Source: Thermaceae bacterium
GTDB taxonomy: Bacteria > Deinococcota > Deinococci > Deinococcales > Thermaceae
DNA length: 54,979 bases
NCBI GenBank assembly: GCA_015478585.1
Contig: JADMIM010000014.1
Coordinates: 1 to 54,979 of the forward strand
Direction of reading: 5' to 3'
This document shows positions 10,695 to 18,674 of the stretch, in pieces. Under the pieces are notes generated by a model that ran no database searches, was not told the DNA's origin, and saw nothing but the letters and a program-made list of their open reading frames with translations. The translations under genes and the position numbers were made by a program. The stretch's first letter is position 1; the number at the start of each line of letters is the position of its first letter.

Positions 10695-11237
10695 CTACAA
10701 AACGCCTCGGTAGATTTGCTCGAGCCCTATCGTTCCCTCGAGACAAGGCAGCGGAATTTCACCGTCCACGTAGTCTTGCACCTGCCAGTCTTGGCCCTCG
10801 AGCCAGTAGCAGCGCACCGTGCGGCTCTCGGTGTCCACGATTAGGTAAGTCTGGAGGCTGGGAATACTCCGGTACGCATCAGCTTTTTCGCGCTGGTCTA
10901 TGTCCTTGGTGCTCGGCGATAGCACTTCGACTAGAATGCAAGGGTCAGTTTCGTAATACTCGTCCGGCGGCTCGCCCTGGCATACCCCCATCACATCGGG
11001 ATAATAAACTTTCTCCCGCCGAATCCGCAGCTTGACATCGGTTTGGTACACGTGGCAACGGTCTTTGCTGAGATTCATAAAGTGCGAGGTGATGTTGATG
11101 CAAATACGGTTGTGCTTGCCCGTTACCCCAGCCATCGCGTAAATCTGCCCATGCACGAACTCGTGGCGAACCTCTCGAGCCAGCTCGGTCTCGAGGTATT
11201 CGTCTATCGTCATCAGCCGGGTGACGGGCTTGACCAT
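10695..11237 (-). CDS. Uma2-family (DUF820) PD-(D/E)XK nuclease-like protein
   Basis: A 180-residue Uma2 protein. The opening TRLMTIDEYLETE, the core YYPDVMGVC with the metal-binding Asp, and ILVEVLSPSTKDIDQREK with the E-x-(hydrophobic) and later Lys are the PD-(D/E)XK signature of this family. These genes proliferate in Thermus/Meiothermus and cyanobacteria, and their cellular role is not settled. It is probably cotranscribed with the HEPN-like orphan downstream. Length is normal. Confidence 0.88.
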   Translation of the reverse strand: MVKPVTRLMTIDEYLETELAREVRHEFVHGQIYAMAGVTGKHNRICINITSHFMNLSKDRCHVYQTDVKLRIRREKVYYPDVMGVCQGEPPDEYYETDPCILVEVLSPSTKDIDQREKADAYRSIPSLQTYLIVDTESRTVRCYWLEGQDWQVQDYVDGEIPLPCLEGTIGLEQIYRGVL

Positions 11238-11341
11238 GCCTCCAATCTAGCACGGGGTTAGTCCGGCGCGGCTCGAGCTGCTTATAAAGCTCGGTAGAGT
11301 ATGATGGGACGTTACTGGCTCCAGAGCCAGGCAAAAAACCC

Positions 11342-12685
11342 ATGACATTCTCTGATTTTTCCCTCCACCCCAAACTGCTGCGCTCCGTCGAGCAGATGGG
11401 ATACACCCAGCCTACCCCCATCCAAACCCAGGCCATTCCCCCCGCGCTGGCCGGGCGGGACGTGCTGGCTTGCGCCATGACCGGCAGCGGCAAAACTGCG
11501 GCCTTCGTGCTGCCCGTGCTACAGCGGCTGATGGATGGCCCCAAGGGTATTACCAGGGCCTTGGTGCTCACCCCCACCAGGGAGTTAGCCGCGCAGGTGC
11601 AGGAGCAGTTTCGGCAGTTGGGCAAGAACACCCACCTGCGCAGCGCAGAGGTGTTTGGGGGGGTGGCTATGCGCCCGCAAACCAGAGCTTTTCAGACCGG
11701 CGTAGAGATAATCGTTGCCACGCCAGGCCGTTTGCTGGATCATTTTCAGCACCCCTATGCGCGGTTAGAGGGCCTCGAGGTGCTGGTTTTCGACGAGGCT
11801 GACCGGATGCTGGACATGGGCTTTCTGCCCGACATCCGTCGGATATTGAAACACATCCCCAAGCCCCAGCAAACCCTATTCTTCTCCGCCACCATGCCCG
11901 CACCTATCGCTCAGTTAGCTAAGGAGTTGCTCAAAAACCCCCTGACCATCAACACTGAGCGCAAAGCAGCCCCCGCCAGCGGCGTGACCCAGGCCGTGTA
12001 TCCAGTGCAGCAAGAACTCAAGTCGGCGCTGCTGCTGGCACTTTTGGACAGCCAGATTACCAGTGCCATTGTCTTCACCCGCACCAAGCACCGGGCCAAC
12101 CGGCTGGCCGAATATCTGGTGAAAAACGGGGTCAAGGCCGAGCGCATCCACGGCAACCGCTCGCAAAACCAGCGCACCGAGGCTCTGGCGGGTTTCAAGT
12201 CGGGCAAATACCGGGTGTTGGTGGCCACCGATATCGCCGCCCGTGGCATTGATGTCGAAGCCCTCGAGCACGTGGTGAACTTCGATGTGCCCGCAGTTCC
12301 CGAAGACTACATCCACCGCGTGGGCCGCACCGCCAGGGCCGAGCGCACCGGCGAAGCCTTCACCTTTGTAGCCCCCGACGAAGAAGCCCAGCTTAAGGAT
12401 ATCGAGCGGGCCATTTCCAAGCGCCTCGAGCGGGTCATGCTGGAGCGCTTTGATTACCGTGCCAAGCCGCAGGGGAAGCTCGAGGTTCCCGTGAAAGAGC
12501 GCATCGCCGCCATTCGGCAACAGAAGGCCCAGGCCAGGGCCAACAAAGCCGCCAAGGAAGGGCGCTCAGAGCCCCGAACCGATGGAGCAAAACCTCGAGC
12601 GGCCCAGCCTGCCCAATCCGGTCAGGGTAGCAAAGCGCTGACCAGCACGGCAGGCCCAGCCTCGAGGCGCAGAAGAAGGCGCTAG
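11342..12685 (+). CDS. DEAD-box ATP-dependent RNA helicase (RhlE-like)
   Basis: A 447-residue SF2 RNA helicase. In order: Q motif (FSLHPKLLRSVEQMGYTQPTP), Walker A AMTGSGKTAAF, PTRELAAQ, TPGRLLDHF, DEAD (VFDEADRMLDMGF), SAT (FFSATMP), and in domain 2 ATDIAARGIDVEALEHVVNFD and HRVGRTARAERTGEA. A basic, low-complexity tail rich in Arg, Lys and Ala follows residue 390 and ends in RRRRRR, suggesting RNA binding. It lacks the long structured dimerisation/RNA-binding domains of Thermus Hera, so RhlE/DeaD-type is the better comparison. The start ATG at 11342 gives MTFSDFSLHP. Confidence 0.95.
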   Translation: MTFSDFSLHPKLLRSVEQMGYTQPTPIQTQAIPPALAGRDVLACAMTGSGKTAAFVLPVLQRLMDGPKGITRALVLTPTRELAAQVQEQFRQLGKNTHLRSAEVFGGVAMRPQTRAFQTGVEIIVATPGRLLDHFQHPYARLEGLEVLVFDEADRMLDMGFLPDIRRILKHIPKPQQTLFFSATMPAPIAQLAKELLKNPLTINTERKAAPASGVTQAVYPVQQELKSALLLALLDSQITSAIVFTRTKHRANRLAEYLVKNGVKAERIHGNRSQNQRTEALAGFKSGKYRVLVATDIAARGIDVEALEHVVNFDVPAVPEDYIHRVGRTARAERTGEAFTFVAPDEEAQLKDIERAISKRLERVMLERFDYRAKPQGKLEVPVKERIAAIRQQKAQARANKAAKEGRSEPRTDGAKPRAAQPAQSGQGSKALTSTAGPASRRRRRR

Positions 12686-12696
12686 AGGGCTCGAGG

Positions 12697-13182
12697 CTAG
12701 CTTCCAACCGATAACGGCGGCCCCACAACTTCCATCCCGTGGGTGGCAAACAGTTGAGCAAGCTCTTGATAAGCCAGCACCCCTTTGAGCTTGCTGGCCT
12801 GGTCGAAAAAGGCTTCCATCTGGCCTGCCGGTTGAAAAACAATCAGCATCCGGCCTGCCCCAGTTCCCGTAAGCGCCCAGACATGCGGCACTTTTCTCGG
12901 TGCGAGAACCGAGTCACCGGGGCCAAGATGATGGGTTTGATTGCCAATCTCTACGATGTATTGGCCTTCAATCACGTAAAACCATTCCTCTTGGGCGTGA
13001 TGCAAATGCCGGGGTGGCCCACCCTTATAGTCGTTGGCCTGCTCGATAATCAGACAACCCCCAGCAGTATCTTGCCCAGCCACTTTGACCATAAACGGCA
13101 TAACCCCAAAAACCTTGCGCCCCTGCTGAAATCGGTCGCTCCCCGCTGAGACTTTGATGCCTTGTTGGTTGGCAGGTTCCAT
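12697..13182 (-). CDS. Cupin-domain protein
   Basis: A 161-residue single-domain cupin. The first cupin motif HLHHAQEEWFYVIEGQYIVEIG and the second, GDSVLAPRKVPHVWALTG, supply the His/Glu residues expected to bind a metal. A short N-terminal arm precedes the barrel and about 40 residues follow it. Such proteins may be dioxygenases, isomerases or simple sensors; the substrate cannot be deduced. It converges on the helicase gene with 11 bases between stops. Upstream GGAGG supports the ATG at 13182. Confidence 0.85.
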   Translation of the reverse strand: MEPANQQGIKVSAGSDRFQQGRKVFGVMPFMVKVAGQDTAGGCLIIEQANDYKGGPPRHLHHAQEEWFYVIEGQYIVEIGNQTHHLGPGDSVLAPRKVPHVWALTGTGAGRMLIVFQPAGQMEAFFDQASKLKGVLAYQELAQLFATHGMEVVGPPLSVGS

Positions 13183-13291
13183 TAGAGCCTCCTTTGGCTA
13201 AAAGCCTCTGAGCCGATGTTGCACCGCACCTCGAGGTCTGCAAACAAAACAAGTTGCGTCCTGCAGAGTCCTTTTTGATGGGGCGATTATA

Positions 13292-13393
13292 CCATCCTGG
13301 TGTAGCTTTTTGGTCTTTATCGCGGTTCTCTGCTCAGATGAGTACAGTAAATAGGCCCAGGCTACCCCAAGGTTCTTTGCGAAAACCGCTCTA
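13292..13393. repeat. Interspersed element, copy A of a 73-base repeat
   Basis: Positions 13321-13393 match 47849-47921 in the same orientation at 69 of 73 bases by eye. The ends read CGCGGTT and AAAACCGCTCTA. A separate 18-base block, CCATCCTGGTGTAGCTTT, lies just upstream at 13292-13309; in copy B the same block lies downstream (47950-47967), so the element is modular. It occupies the 381-base gap between the cupin and aldolase genes. A degenerate relative of the 45485/54887 repeat follows at about 13393-13420. Confidence 0.8.
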
Positions 13394-13450
13394 TTGCGGC
13401 TTGCGCTATTTTTGCTGCCGGGAGTAGCGGTAAAAGGGGGCTAGTGCTCG

Positions 13451-13483
13451 CCCTCACCCTAACCCTCTCCCTCTGGGAGAGGG
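13451..13483. repeat. Palindromic CCCTCTCCC/GGGAGAGGG intergenic element
   Basis: A 9-bp perfect stem (13463-13471 with 13475-13483) with a TCT loop follows the lead-in CCCTCACCCTAA. The same wording is widespread in unrelated GC-rich genomes as a REP-like element. Here it lies downstream of the aldolase stop codon and may act as the 3' end of the sulfosugar operon, though no T-run follows on the minus strand. Confidence 0.65.
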
Positions 13484-13526
13484 AACCTGCCTTTGAGGGA
13501 GAAAGGCTATTGGAGATTATCTATTT

Positions 13527-13554
13527 GCGTTTAGCGTCTTGCATCTTGCGTAAG
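13527..13554. repeat. Degenerate period-7 tract downstream of the aldolase gene
   Basis: Four heptamers in succession: GCGTTTA, GCGTCTT, GCATCTT and GCGTAAG. It ends nine bases before the aldolase stop codon on the opposite reading. Confidence 0.6.
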
Positions 13555-13563
13555 CCATTAACC

Positions 13564-14556
13564 CTAGCCTGCCACGCCCCCCAGCCGCCACTCCACCTCC
13601 GCGTACATCGGGGGAATGGCCAGTAGAAACTCGTTCAGGCGGTCTATAGCCTCCCGGCCCTCCTCGAGCAAAGCCCGCGCACTCGCGGCTTTATCAGGAT
13701 AAAACCGCAGAGGTCGCTGCCATACCGCCCGGCCCGCCAGATAACCCCTGGCCCCGGCATTCAGGGCATACTCGAAGACCTGCACGAACTGGTCGGTATT
13801 CAGGCCACCCGACAATAGCAGCCAGGGGGCCGGTAGCTTGGAATACTCGCGCATATCGGCCTCGAGATCGTCGAGGGCATAGTCCTTGCCGCCCCACTCC
13901 TTGACCCGCTCGGCAGCAGCCGGAATAGCCAGTTTGTAGAGGTCAATATGAAAGCTAGGGTCGGCGAAATCTGCCGCGATACGCAGCGACAAATCGCGCA
14001 GCTTGGCGGCGTATTCGCTCTCACTCTCGCCAGGAAGGGGATACGGCAGCACCTCGAAGATAAAAAGTCGGTCAGCTTTCTGGCAAGCCTGCCCTACTTC
14101 GCGCACCAGATTCAGTTGGTGCTCGCTGACCTCCTGCGGCGCGTCAGGGCGATGCCAGGCCAGCAGTTTGAGACCGTCGGCCCCCATCTGCACCGCTTGC
14201 TCCACGCTCCAACCGGGAATCAGGCCGCTTTTGCGCCAGCCCCCTAAGGTAGTGAAGCGGTGGTGCTCGAGGGTCAACATCAGCCCAGTCTCACGGGGAA
14301 TTATTGGCATGGCGGTAGGAAAGGCGTAGTGGGGATCAATCAGAATCCCGGTCACGCTTCTGGCCAAGGTCTCGGCCAAGAGGCCCTTGAGTTCGGAGAC
14401 TTCCGTACCCACGCTTTCGGGGTCGCGGCCCAGGGCTTTCCCCACCAGGTTCATCAGGGGTGGGCGTTGGTCTATAGCCAGGGTTCCAAAGCGCAGTTGA
14501 CCGTCAGAGAGGCGGGAAAGACAGCGGGCTTTAGCGGGGGTAGTTCTTGGCATCAT
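13564..14556 (-). CDS. YihT/LacD-like class I aldolase, candidate sulfofructose-1-phosphate aldolase
   Basis: A 330-residue class I (Schiff-base) TIM-barrel aldolase expected to split a ketohexose phosphate into dihydroxyacetone phosphate and a three-carbon aldehyde, here proposed to be 3-sulfolactaldehyde. Landmarks shared with both YihT and LacD: LAIDQRPPL near residue 27, GLKLLAWHRPDAP near 128, DLYKLAIP with the probable Schiff-base Lys208, and LLLSGGLNTDQF followed by YLAGRAVW with Arg276. ATG at 14556 is chosen because GGAGGG precedes it by seven bases; a longer in-frame reading lacks this. It is the last gene of the sulfosugar operon, 45 bases after the kinase. Tagatose-1,6-bisphosphate aldolase is the main alternative. 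Confidence 0.85.
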   Translation of the reverse strand: MMPRTTPAKARCLSRLSDGQLRFGTLAIDQRPPLMNLVGKALGRDPESVGTEVSELKGLLAETLARSVTGILIDPHYAFPTAMPIIPRETGLMLTLEHHRFTTLGGWRKSGLIPGWSVEQAVQMGADGLKLLAWHRPDAPQEVSEHQLNLVREVGQACQKADRLFIFEVLPYPLPGESESEYAAKLRDLSLRIAADFADPSFHIDLYKLAIPAAAERVKEWGGKDYALDDLEADMREYSKLPAPWLLLSGGLNTDQFVQVFEYALNAGARGYLAGRAVWQRPLRFYPDKAASARALLEEGREAIDRLNEFLLAIPPMYAEVEWRLGGVAG

Positions 14557-14601
14557 AGATATTCCCTCCACACCGGGCTTGGTGTCCAGAATCAACCGTG
14601 T

Positions 14602-15441
14602 TCAAGCTAAAAATGCCCGCACCTCGTCAGACCTTGGCGGAGCCCCGTTGCTGCAATGCAGCGCAGCTACCGCAGCGGCGAACTCGAGGCCCTTCACCTC
14701 ACCTTTGCCTTGGGCCAAAGCTAGCGCGAAGGCTCCGTGGAACACGTCTCCAGCTCCGGTAGTGTCCTGCACGTGAACCTTGTGGGCCGGGACATGACCG
14801 CCGGGATATACCACACCTTCTGCCCCCAGCGTCACCGCCGCCCAAACCCGCGCTTTCGCCAGCCGCGCGAACAGGGCTTCGATGCCCCCCACACTCTGGG
14901 CGAACTCCTCTGAGGCCACCACATGGGTGCTGACTCGAACTAGTTCCCAGTCGCCGGGCCGGTCGCGGTCTAGGTCGAGCACGGTCGGGAGCTTGCGTTT
15001 GCGGGCGAACTGTCCCAGCCGTAACCCGCCATCCGGCCAGCGCCCATCGAGCAAGAGGGCCTCTGCGCCCTCCAAGAGCCGCTCCACGTTCAAGACCAAA
15101 CCCTCGGGCAGCTCAGGGCGATAGGGGAAGATGTGCCGCTCACCATCGGGAGCCACCAGCACGGCGGAAATCGGCGTGGCCGAACCCATCTGGAAGTGGG
15201 TCTTGACCTGTTCCCCTTTGAGCAAGGCCTCCAGGCGCTCCCCTACCGCGTCGTCTCCCCGGCGGCTGACCAGATGGGCCTCCGCTCCCAGACGGGCTAT
15301 CGCCAGCGCCCCCACCGCTGCCGGGCCACCGATAGATTCGCGGTAAGAGCGCACCGGGGTACGGCTGTGGGCAGGCGGAAACTGCTCGACATAGTAGCGC
15401 TGGTCGAGGCAAGCCCAGCCGCAGGTGACTACTTTTGCCAT
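14602..15441 (-). CDS. PfkB-family sugar kinase, YihV-like (candidate sulfofructose kinase)
   Basis: A 279-residue ribokinase-fold kinase. The C-terminal signature DTTGAGDVFHGAFALALA carries catalytic Asp232. From memory, it aligns with E. coli YihV (6-deoxy-6-sulfofructose kinase) along its length: CGWACLDQRYYVEQFP at the start, GGPAAVGALAIARLGA, LLLDGRWPDGG and TVLDLD. YihV Lys27 and Arg138, recalled as sulfonate contacts, correspond to Arg27 and Arg134 here, so positive charge is kept. It overlaps the isomerase gene by 13 bases. The expected reaction is ATP-dependent phosphorylation of sulfofructose at C1. Fructokinase or another PfkB activity is possible but fits the operon less well. Confidence 0.85.
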   Translation of the reverse strand: MAKVVTCGWACLDQRYYVEQFPPAHSRTPVRSYRESIGGPAAVGALAIARLGAEAHLVSRRGDDAVGERLEALLKGEQVKTHFQMGSATPISAVLVAPDGERHIFPYRPELPEGLVLNVERLLEGAEALLLDGRWPDGGLRLGQFARKRKLPTVLDLDRDRPGDWELVRVSTHVVASEEFAQSVGGIEALFARLAKARVWAAVTLGAEGVVYPGGHVPAHKVHVQDTTGAGDVFHGAFALALAQGKGEVKGLEFAAAVAALHCSNGAPPRSDEVRAFLA

Positions 15442-16778
15442 AGCAGTTGGTGTTCCTCAGGACGCGCAGGCAGCACCTCGAGGCCTAGCCAGGCGCACAG
15501 CTCCAGCAGAGCCGGTTCAAAATGACCCATCCCCAGGGCCATGTGGTGGGGGATGCGGTGGTTGAGCCAACTGGCCAGGAATTGGCTCGAGGTCAGATCC
15601 TGGCTGGCCCAGGAAGCGCGGGTCATCCAGCCCGAATCGCCGTCGTAGCCCTTTTCCCCCGAGAGGGCTCCACCATGAACTACCGCCTTGCTTCCGGGCA
15701 AAAGCCGCAGTCCACTGACCAGACCGGCCTTGAGGGTCAGGTCGCGCATGGCCGGGATGCTCCGGTTGAAATGGGGAAGGAGTTTGGTGGAGCTATCCGT
15801 CCAGGCTCGGGGGGCTTCACCGCCATGCCACAGCATCAAACCCTTGCTCGAGAAGTGCGATATATCCAGCAAAATAGCAGGCTGACCCGAAATAGCCTTC
15901 AGCGCCAGCAGCGAAGCCAGGCCCAGAATATCGCCCTCGGGAGCCCAACTCTGCCCCTGGTCGGCCAGCCTCGCCATCGCCGAATAGGCCATCACCCCGG
16001 TTTTCTCGGGAATTTCCGGCCACTCGCGGATAGCCACACCGTCGTAGCCCTGGGCCAGCCTGGACAGGGCCAGCTCGAGCCTTACCGTAGGCCGCAGCTC
16101 TTCACGGCTGTACGGCGAGGGTTCATCGAATGCGTCCAGCAGGGCATTAACTTCAGCCTCAGAAACACCGTCCAGGGCAGCCCAAAGCTCGTCCAGCGAG
16201 GTCTTCTCGACCGTCAGGCCAGTTTCCACCGGAGCATCGAAGGCGAAGAATCCCGGCGCAGTGCCACCAATCCACAAAACCCGACCTTCACGCAGGATTT
16301 TAGCCCCGCGCAGGGCTTCTAGGGTCAGCTTTAAGCGCAACTGGAACCACTCATCCTCAACATTACCGTAAAACCATTTCACTGGCCCAGGCCGTGAGGA
16401 GGCCCGGCTTTGCGGCCCTACCAGGGAAACTCCCAGGTTCAACCCGCAGATGGCGTTTTGCGGCAAGGGGCCTTCGTTCCAGACTTCGCTCAAGGCCCAC
16501 AGGCCCACCGCCACCGGCAGTTCCAGCAAGGGCAAGAACACCTCGCCCGTGGAAAAGGTAACGTGCTGAATCAGCAATAAGTCGAGATTCGCGTCTTGGG
16601 CTGCTTTTGCCGCCGACTGAGCTTGTTCTTCGCTAGACACCGGCTCAGAGGTGTAGACCACCTCGAAACCGAGCTTGGGGCCAAAAGCGCGCAGGGCCTC
16701 GAGGGATTTGCTTTCTAAGCCAAACTTAGACCCCCGAAACAGGGGTCGCACGATGGGAACGATACCGATTCGTAACAT
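15429..16778 (-). CDS. L-fucose isomerase-like ketol isomerase (candidate sulfoquinovose isomerase)
   Basis: A 449-residue protein of the L-fucose/L-arabinose isomerase superfamily. The C-terminal catalytic part contains SWAPEGDILGLASLLALKAISGQPAILLD and LMLWHGGEAP, the metal-site region in FucI enzymes; Glu281 and Asp305 are the likely manganese ligands. The N-terminal half is a Rossmann-like pair of domains. It is cotranscribed with the YihV-like kinase and would convert sulfoquinovose to sulfofructose, replacing the unrelated YihS of E. coli. FucI-fold isomerases are known in some Gram-positive sulfoglycolysis clusters, which supports the idea. Specificity is inferred from neighbours. Confidence 0.83.
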   Translation of the reverse strand: MLRIGIVPIVRPLFRGSKFGLESKSLEALRAFGPKLGFEVVYTSEPVSSEEQAQSAAKAAQDANLDLLLIQHVTFSTGEVFLPLLELPVAVGLWALSEVWNEGPLPQNAICGLNLGVSLVGPQSRASSRPGPVKWFYGNVEDEWFQLRLKLTLEALRGAKILREGRVLWIGGTAPGFFAFDAPVETGLTVEKTSLDELWAALDGVSEAEVNALLDAFDEPSPYSREELRPTVRLELALSRLAQGYDGVAIREWPEIPEKTGVMAYSAMARLADQGQSWAPEGDILGLASLLALKAISGQPAILLDISHFSSKGLMLWHGGEAPRAWTDSSTKLLPHFNRSIPAMRDLTLKAGLVSGLRLLPGSKAVVHGGALSGEKGYDGDSGWMTRASWASQDLTSSQFLASWLNHRIPHHMALGMGHFEPALLELCAWLGLEVLPARPEEHQLLWQK

Positions 16779-16779
16779 A

Positions 16780-16821
16780 AGCCGATAGCCGATAGCGCAT
16801 AGCTAATAGCCAAAAGCTTTT
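16780..16821. repeat. Degenerate period-7 tract upstream of the isomerase gene
   Basis: Heptamers AGCCGAT (twice), AGCGCAT, AGCTAAT, AGCCAAA and AGCTTTT follow one another without interruption. The tract fills the gap between the permease stop (16849) and the isomerase start (16778), so it is transcribed within the operon. Confidence 0.75.
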
Positions 16822-16848
16822 TAGCCATCGGCTACGAGCCATAACTTA

Positions 16849-17679
16849 TCAGCCTTTTACTCCTCCCTGGGTCAAACCACCCACCACCCGCTCCTGGAAC
16901 AAAGCGATAATCAGCGCCACCGGGACGAGCGCCACCACCAGCGCTGCCGAAATCAGCGGCCAGGGGAAGGAATACTCACCCTGGTAGAGCTGAATCCCCA
17001 CCGGCAGGGTGCGCATGACCTTGGCCGGGAGCAAGGTGGAAGCCAACAAAAACTCGTCCCAACTGTTGACGAAGGCCAGAATCGCCGCCGTGAACACACC
17101 GGGCGCGGCCAGCGGCATCACCACCCGCCAGAGTGCCCCAATCCTGGTCGAGCCGTCTATCATCGCGGCGGACTCGAGGTCACGGGGAATCCCGGAAAAA
17201 AAACTCACCAGTGTCAGCGTCGCTACCGGCAGACTCAGCGCAGAGTACGGCAGAATCAGGGCCAGATAGTTGTTGCGCAGGCCCAACTCATTGAACGTTT
17301 GGTACAAGGGAACCATCAGCGAGGCCACCGGGAACATCGAAACCCCTACCAGTACCGATAAAATCAAGCCGCGCTGGGGCAGGTGCAGCCGGGCCAGCGC
17401 ATAGGCCGCCAGGCTCGCCACCCCTACACACAGCAAGGTCGAGAACACTCCAACCACCACACTGTTGAAAAAATAACGCGCCAGTGGCTGCTCGTGGAAG
17501 GCTTGGAGGTAGTTTTGCAGGGTGGCCTGAGCAGGCCAGTAGGTGATGGGCAGGCGAGTCAGTTCACCTTCGCTTTTGAGCGAGGTAAAAAGAATCCACA
17601 CCGCCGGGAAAAACCCGTTGACCACCACGATAGCTGCGGCAATCCACAACCACACTCGAGGGGAGCGCAAGAAGTTCAT
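16849..17679 (-). CDS. Carbohydrate ABC transporter permease, MalG-like
   Basis: A 276-residue membrane subunit with six predicted spans, N-terminal PAVWILFTSLKSEGEL and the cytoplasmic EAA loop ESAAMIDGSTRIGALWRVVMPLAAPG that contacts the ATPase. It is the second permease of the CUT1-type importer in the sulfosugar operon. No ATPase gene is present in the operon, so the transporter probably borrows a shared MsmK/MalK-type ATPase encoded elsewhere. Length is normal; the ATG is followed by a typical short cytoplasmic start. Confidence 0.92.
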   Translation of the reverse strand: MNFLRSPRVWLWIAAAIVVVNGFFPAVWILFTSLKSEGELTRLPITYWPAQATLQNYLQAFHEQPLARYFFNSVVVGVFSTLLCVGVASLAAYALARLHLPQRGLILSVLVGVSMFPVASLMVPLYQTFNELGLRNNYLALILPYSALSLPVATLTLVSFFSGIPRDLESAAMIDGSTRIGALWRVVMPLAAPGVFTAAILAFVNSWDEFLLASTLLPAKVMRTLPVGIQLYQGEYSFPWPLISAALVVALVPVALIIALFQERVVGGLTQGGVKG

Positions 17680-17712
17680 GACAACCTCTGTGGTGGGGGT
17701 CTCGAGCCCCTG

Positions 17713-17747
17713 GCGTTTGGCGTTTTGCGTCTAGCGTTGAGCGTTTT
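17713..17747. repeat. Period-7 tract between the two permease genes
   Basis: Five heptamers, GCGTTTG, GCGTTTT, GCGTCTA, GCGTTGA and GCGTTTT. The last unit contributes to the stop codon of the upstream permease gene, showing that the tract extends into coding sequence. Confidence 0.8.
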
Positions 17748-18651
17748 ATTCATCGCCGCCTCGCACGTAATGCAGATAGATAATCGTAATCACCAGACTC
17801 ACCACAAACAGCACCACCGCCAGCGCCGAGCCATAGCCCACGTCGAGGTTATCTATGCTCTCGGTACGGATATACATAGCCAGGGTCTCGGTGGAGTTGC
17901 CTGGCCCGCCCCTGGTCATGGCGTAGGGGATATCAAAAGTTTGAAAGGCGGTGATGGTGCGAAAAATTAGGGCTACCAAAATAGCCGGGGTCAGAAGGGG
18001 CAGCGTCACCCGCCAAAAACCCTGCCAGCGGCTGGCTCCGTCTACTTCGGCAGCCTCGTAGAGTTCGGTAGGAATCACCTGTAGCCCGGCTAGCAAAATC
18101 AAGGCCACGAAGGAACTGGTCTTCCAGATCAGGGTCAGGCAGATGGCCCAGAAAGCCAAGGTGGGCTGGATCAGCCAGTATTCCCTGGGCAGGCCCAGTC
18201 GCATCAGCAGGTCGTTGACGATGCCGTACTGGCTATCGAAAAACCACTGGAAAATCAGCCCTACAAAAATCAGGGGGAGCGCCCAGGGCAGCAGTAGCCC
18301 CAGGCGCACCGGCCACTTGATGCGAAAGGGTAAATTGGCTACCAAAGCCAGCAACAAACCCACCACCAGTGCTCCTGGTACGGTGATCACCACAATTTTC
18401 ACGGTGTTCCAAAAGGCCCCCCAGAAACGCTCGTCGGCAAAAACCTGGACATAGTTGGCAAAACCCACGAAGGTAGCCTGGGGGCCTTCGCTCAGGCGCA
18501 GGTGAAAAAAACTGGTGTAGACCAGGCGCAGCACCGGATACAGCGCGATCAGGCCCAGCAGCAAAGCGGCGGGCAGCAACAGCCAAAACCCTAGCGCACG
18601 CTCGGATAAATCACCGAAGCTACGGCGGTATTTTGGGGCAGGCTTGTTCAT
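17746..18651 (-). CDS. Carbohydrate ABC transporter permease, MalF-like
   Basis: A 301-residue membrane subunit with about six spans, starting AGFWLLLPAALLLGLIALYPVLRL-like after a basic N-terminus. The EAA loop reads EAAEVDGASRWQGFWRVTLPLLTPA. It partners the MalG-like permease to import the substrate bound by the family-1 binding protein whose gene lies 23 bases upstream. Its stop codon is formed inside a period-7 tract, so the C-terminus may have been altered by repeat expansion, but the length is normal. Confidence 0.92.
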   Translation of the reverse strand: MNKPAPKYRRSFGDLSERALGFWLLLPAALLLGLIALYPVLRLVYTSFFHLRLSEGPQATFVGFANYVQVFADERFWGAFWNTVKIVVITVPGALVVGLLLALVANLPFRIKWPVRLGLLLPWALPLIFVGLIFQWFFDSQYGIVNDLLMRLGLPREYWLIQPTLAFWAICLTLIWKTSSFVALILLAGLQVIPTELYEAAEVDGASRWQGFWRVTLPLLTPAILVALIFRTITAFQTFDIPYAMTRGGPGNSTETLAMYIRTESIDNLDVGYGSALAVVLFVVSLVITIIYLHYVRGGDE

Positions 18652-18674
18652 GGCAGGTGTTGGGCTTTACCCCT

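Noticed and set aside
13564-16778. Tagatose/galactose pathway (LacD aldolase, LacC kinase)
   Set aside because: The aldolase alone could be LacD, but the isomerase is not LacAB and the kinase resembles YihV rather than LacC. Kept as the main alternative.
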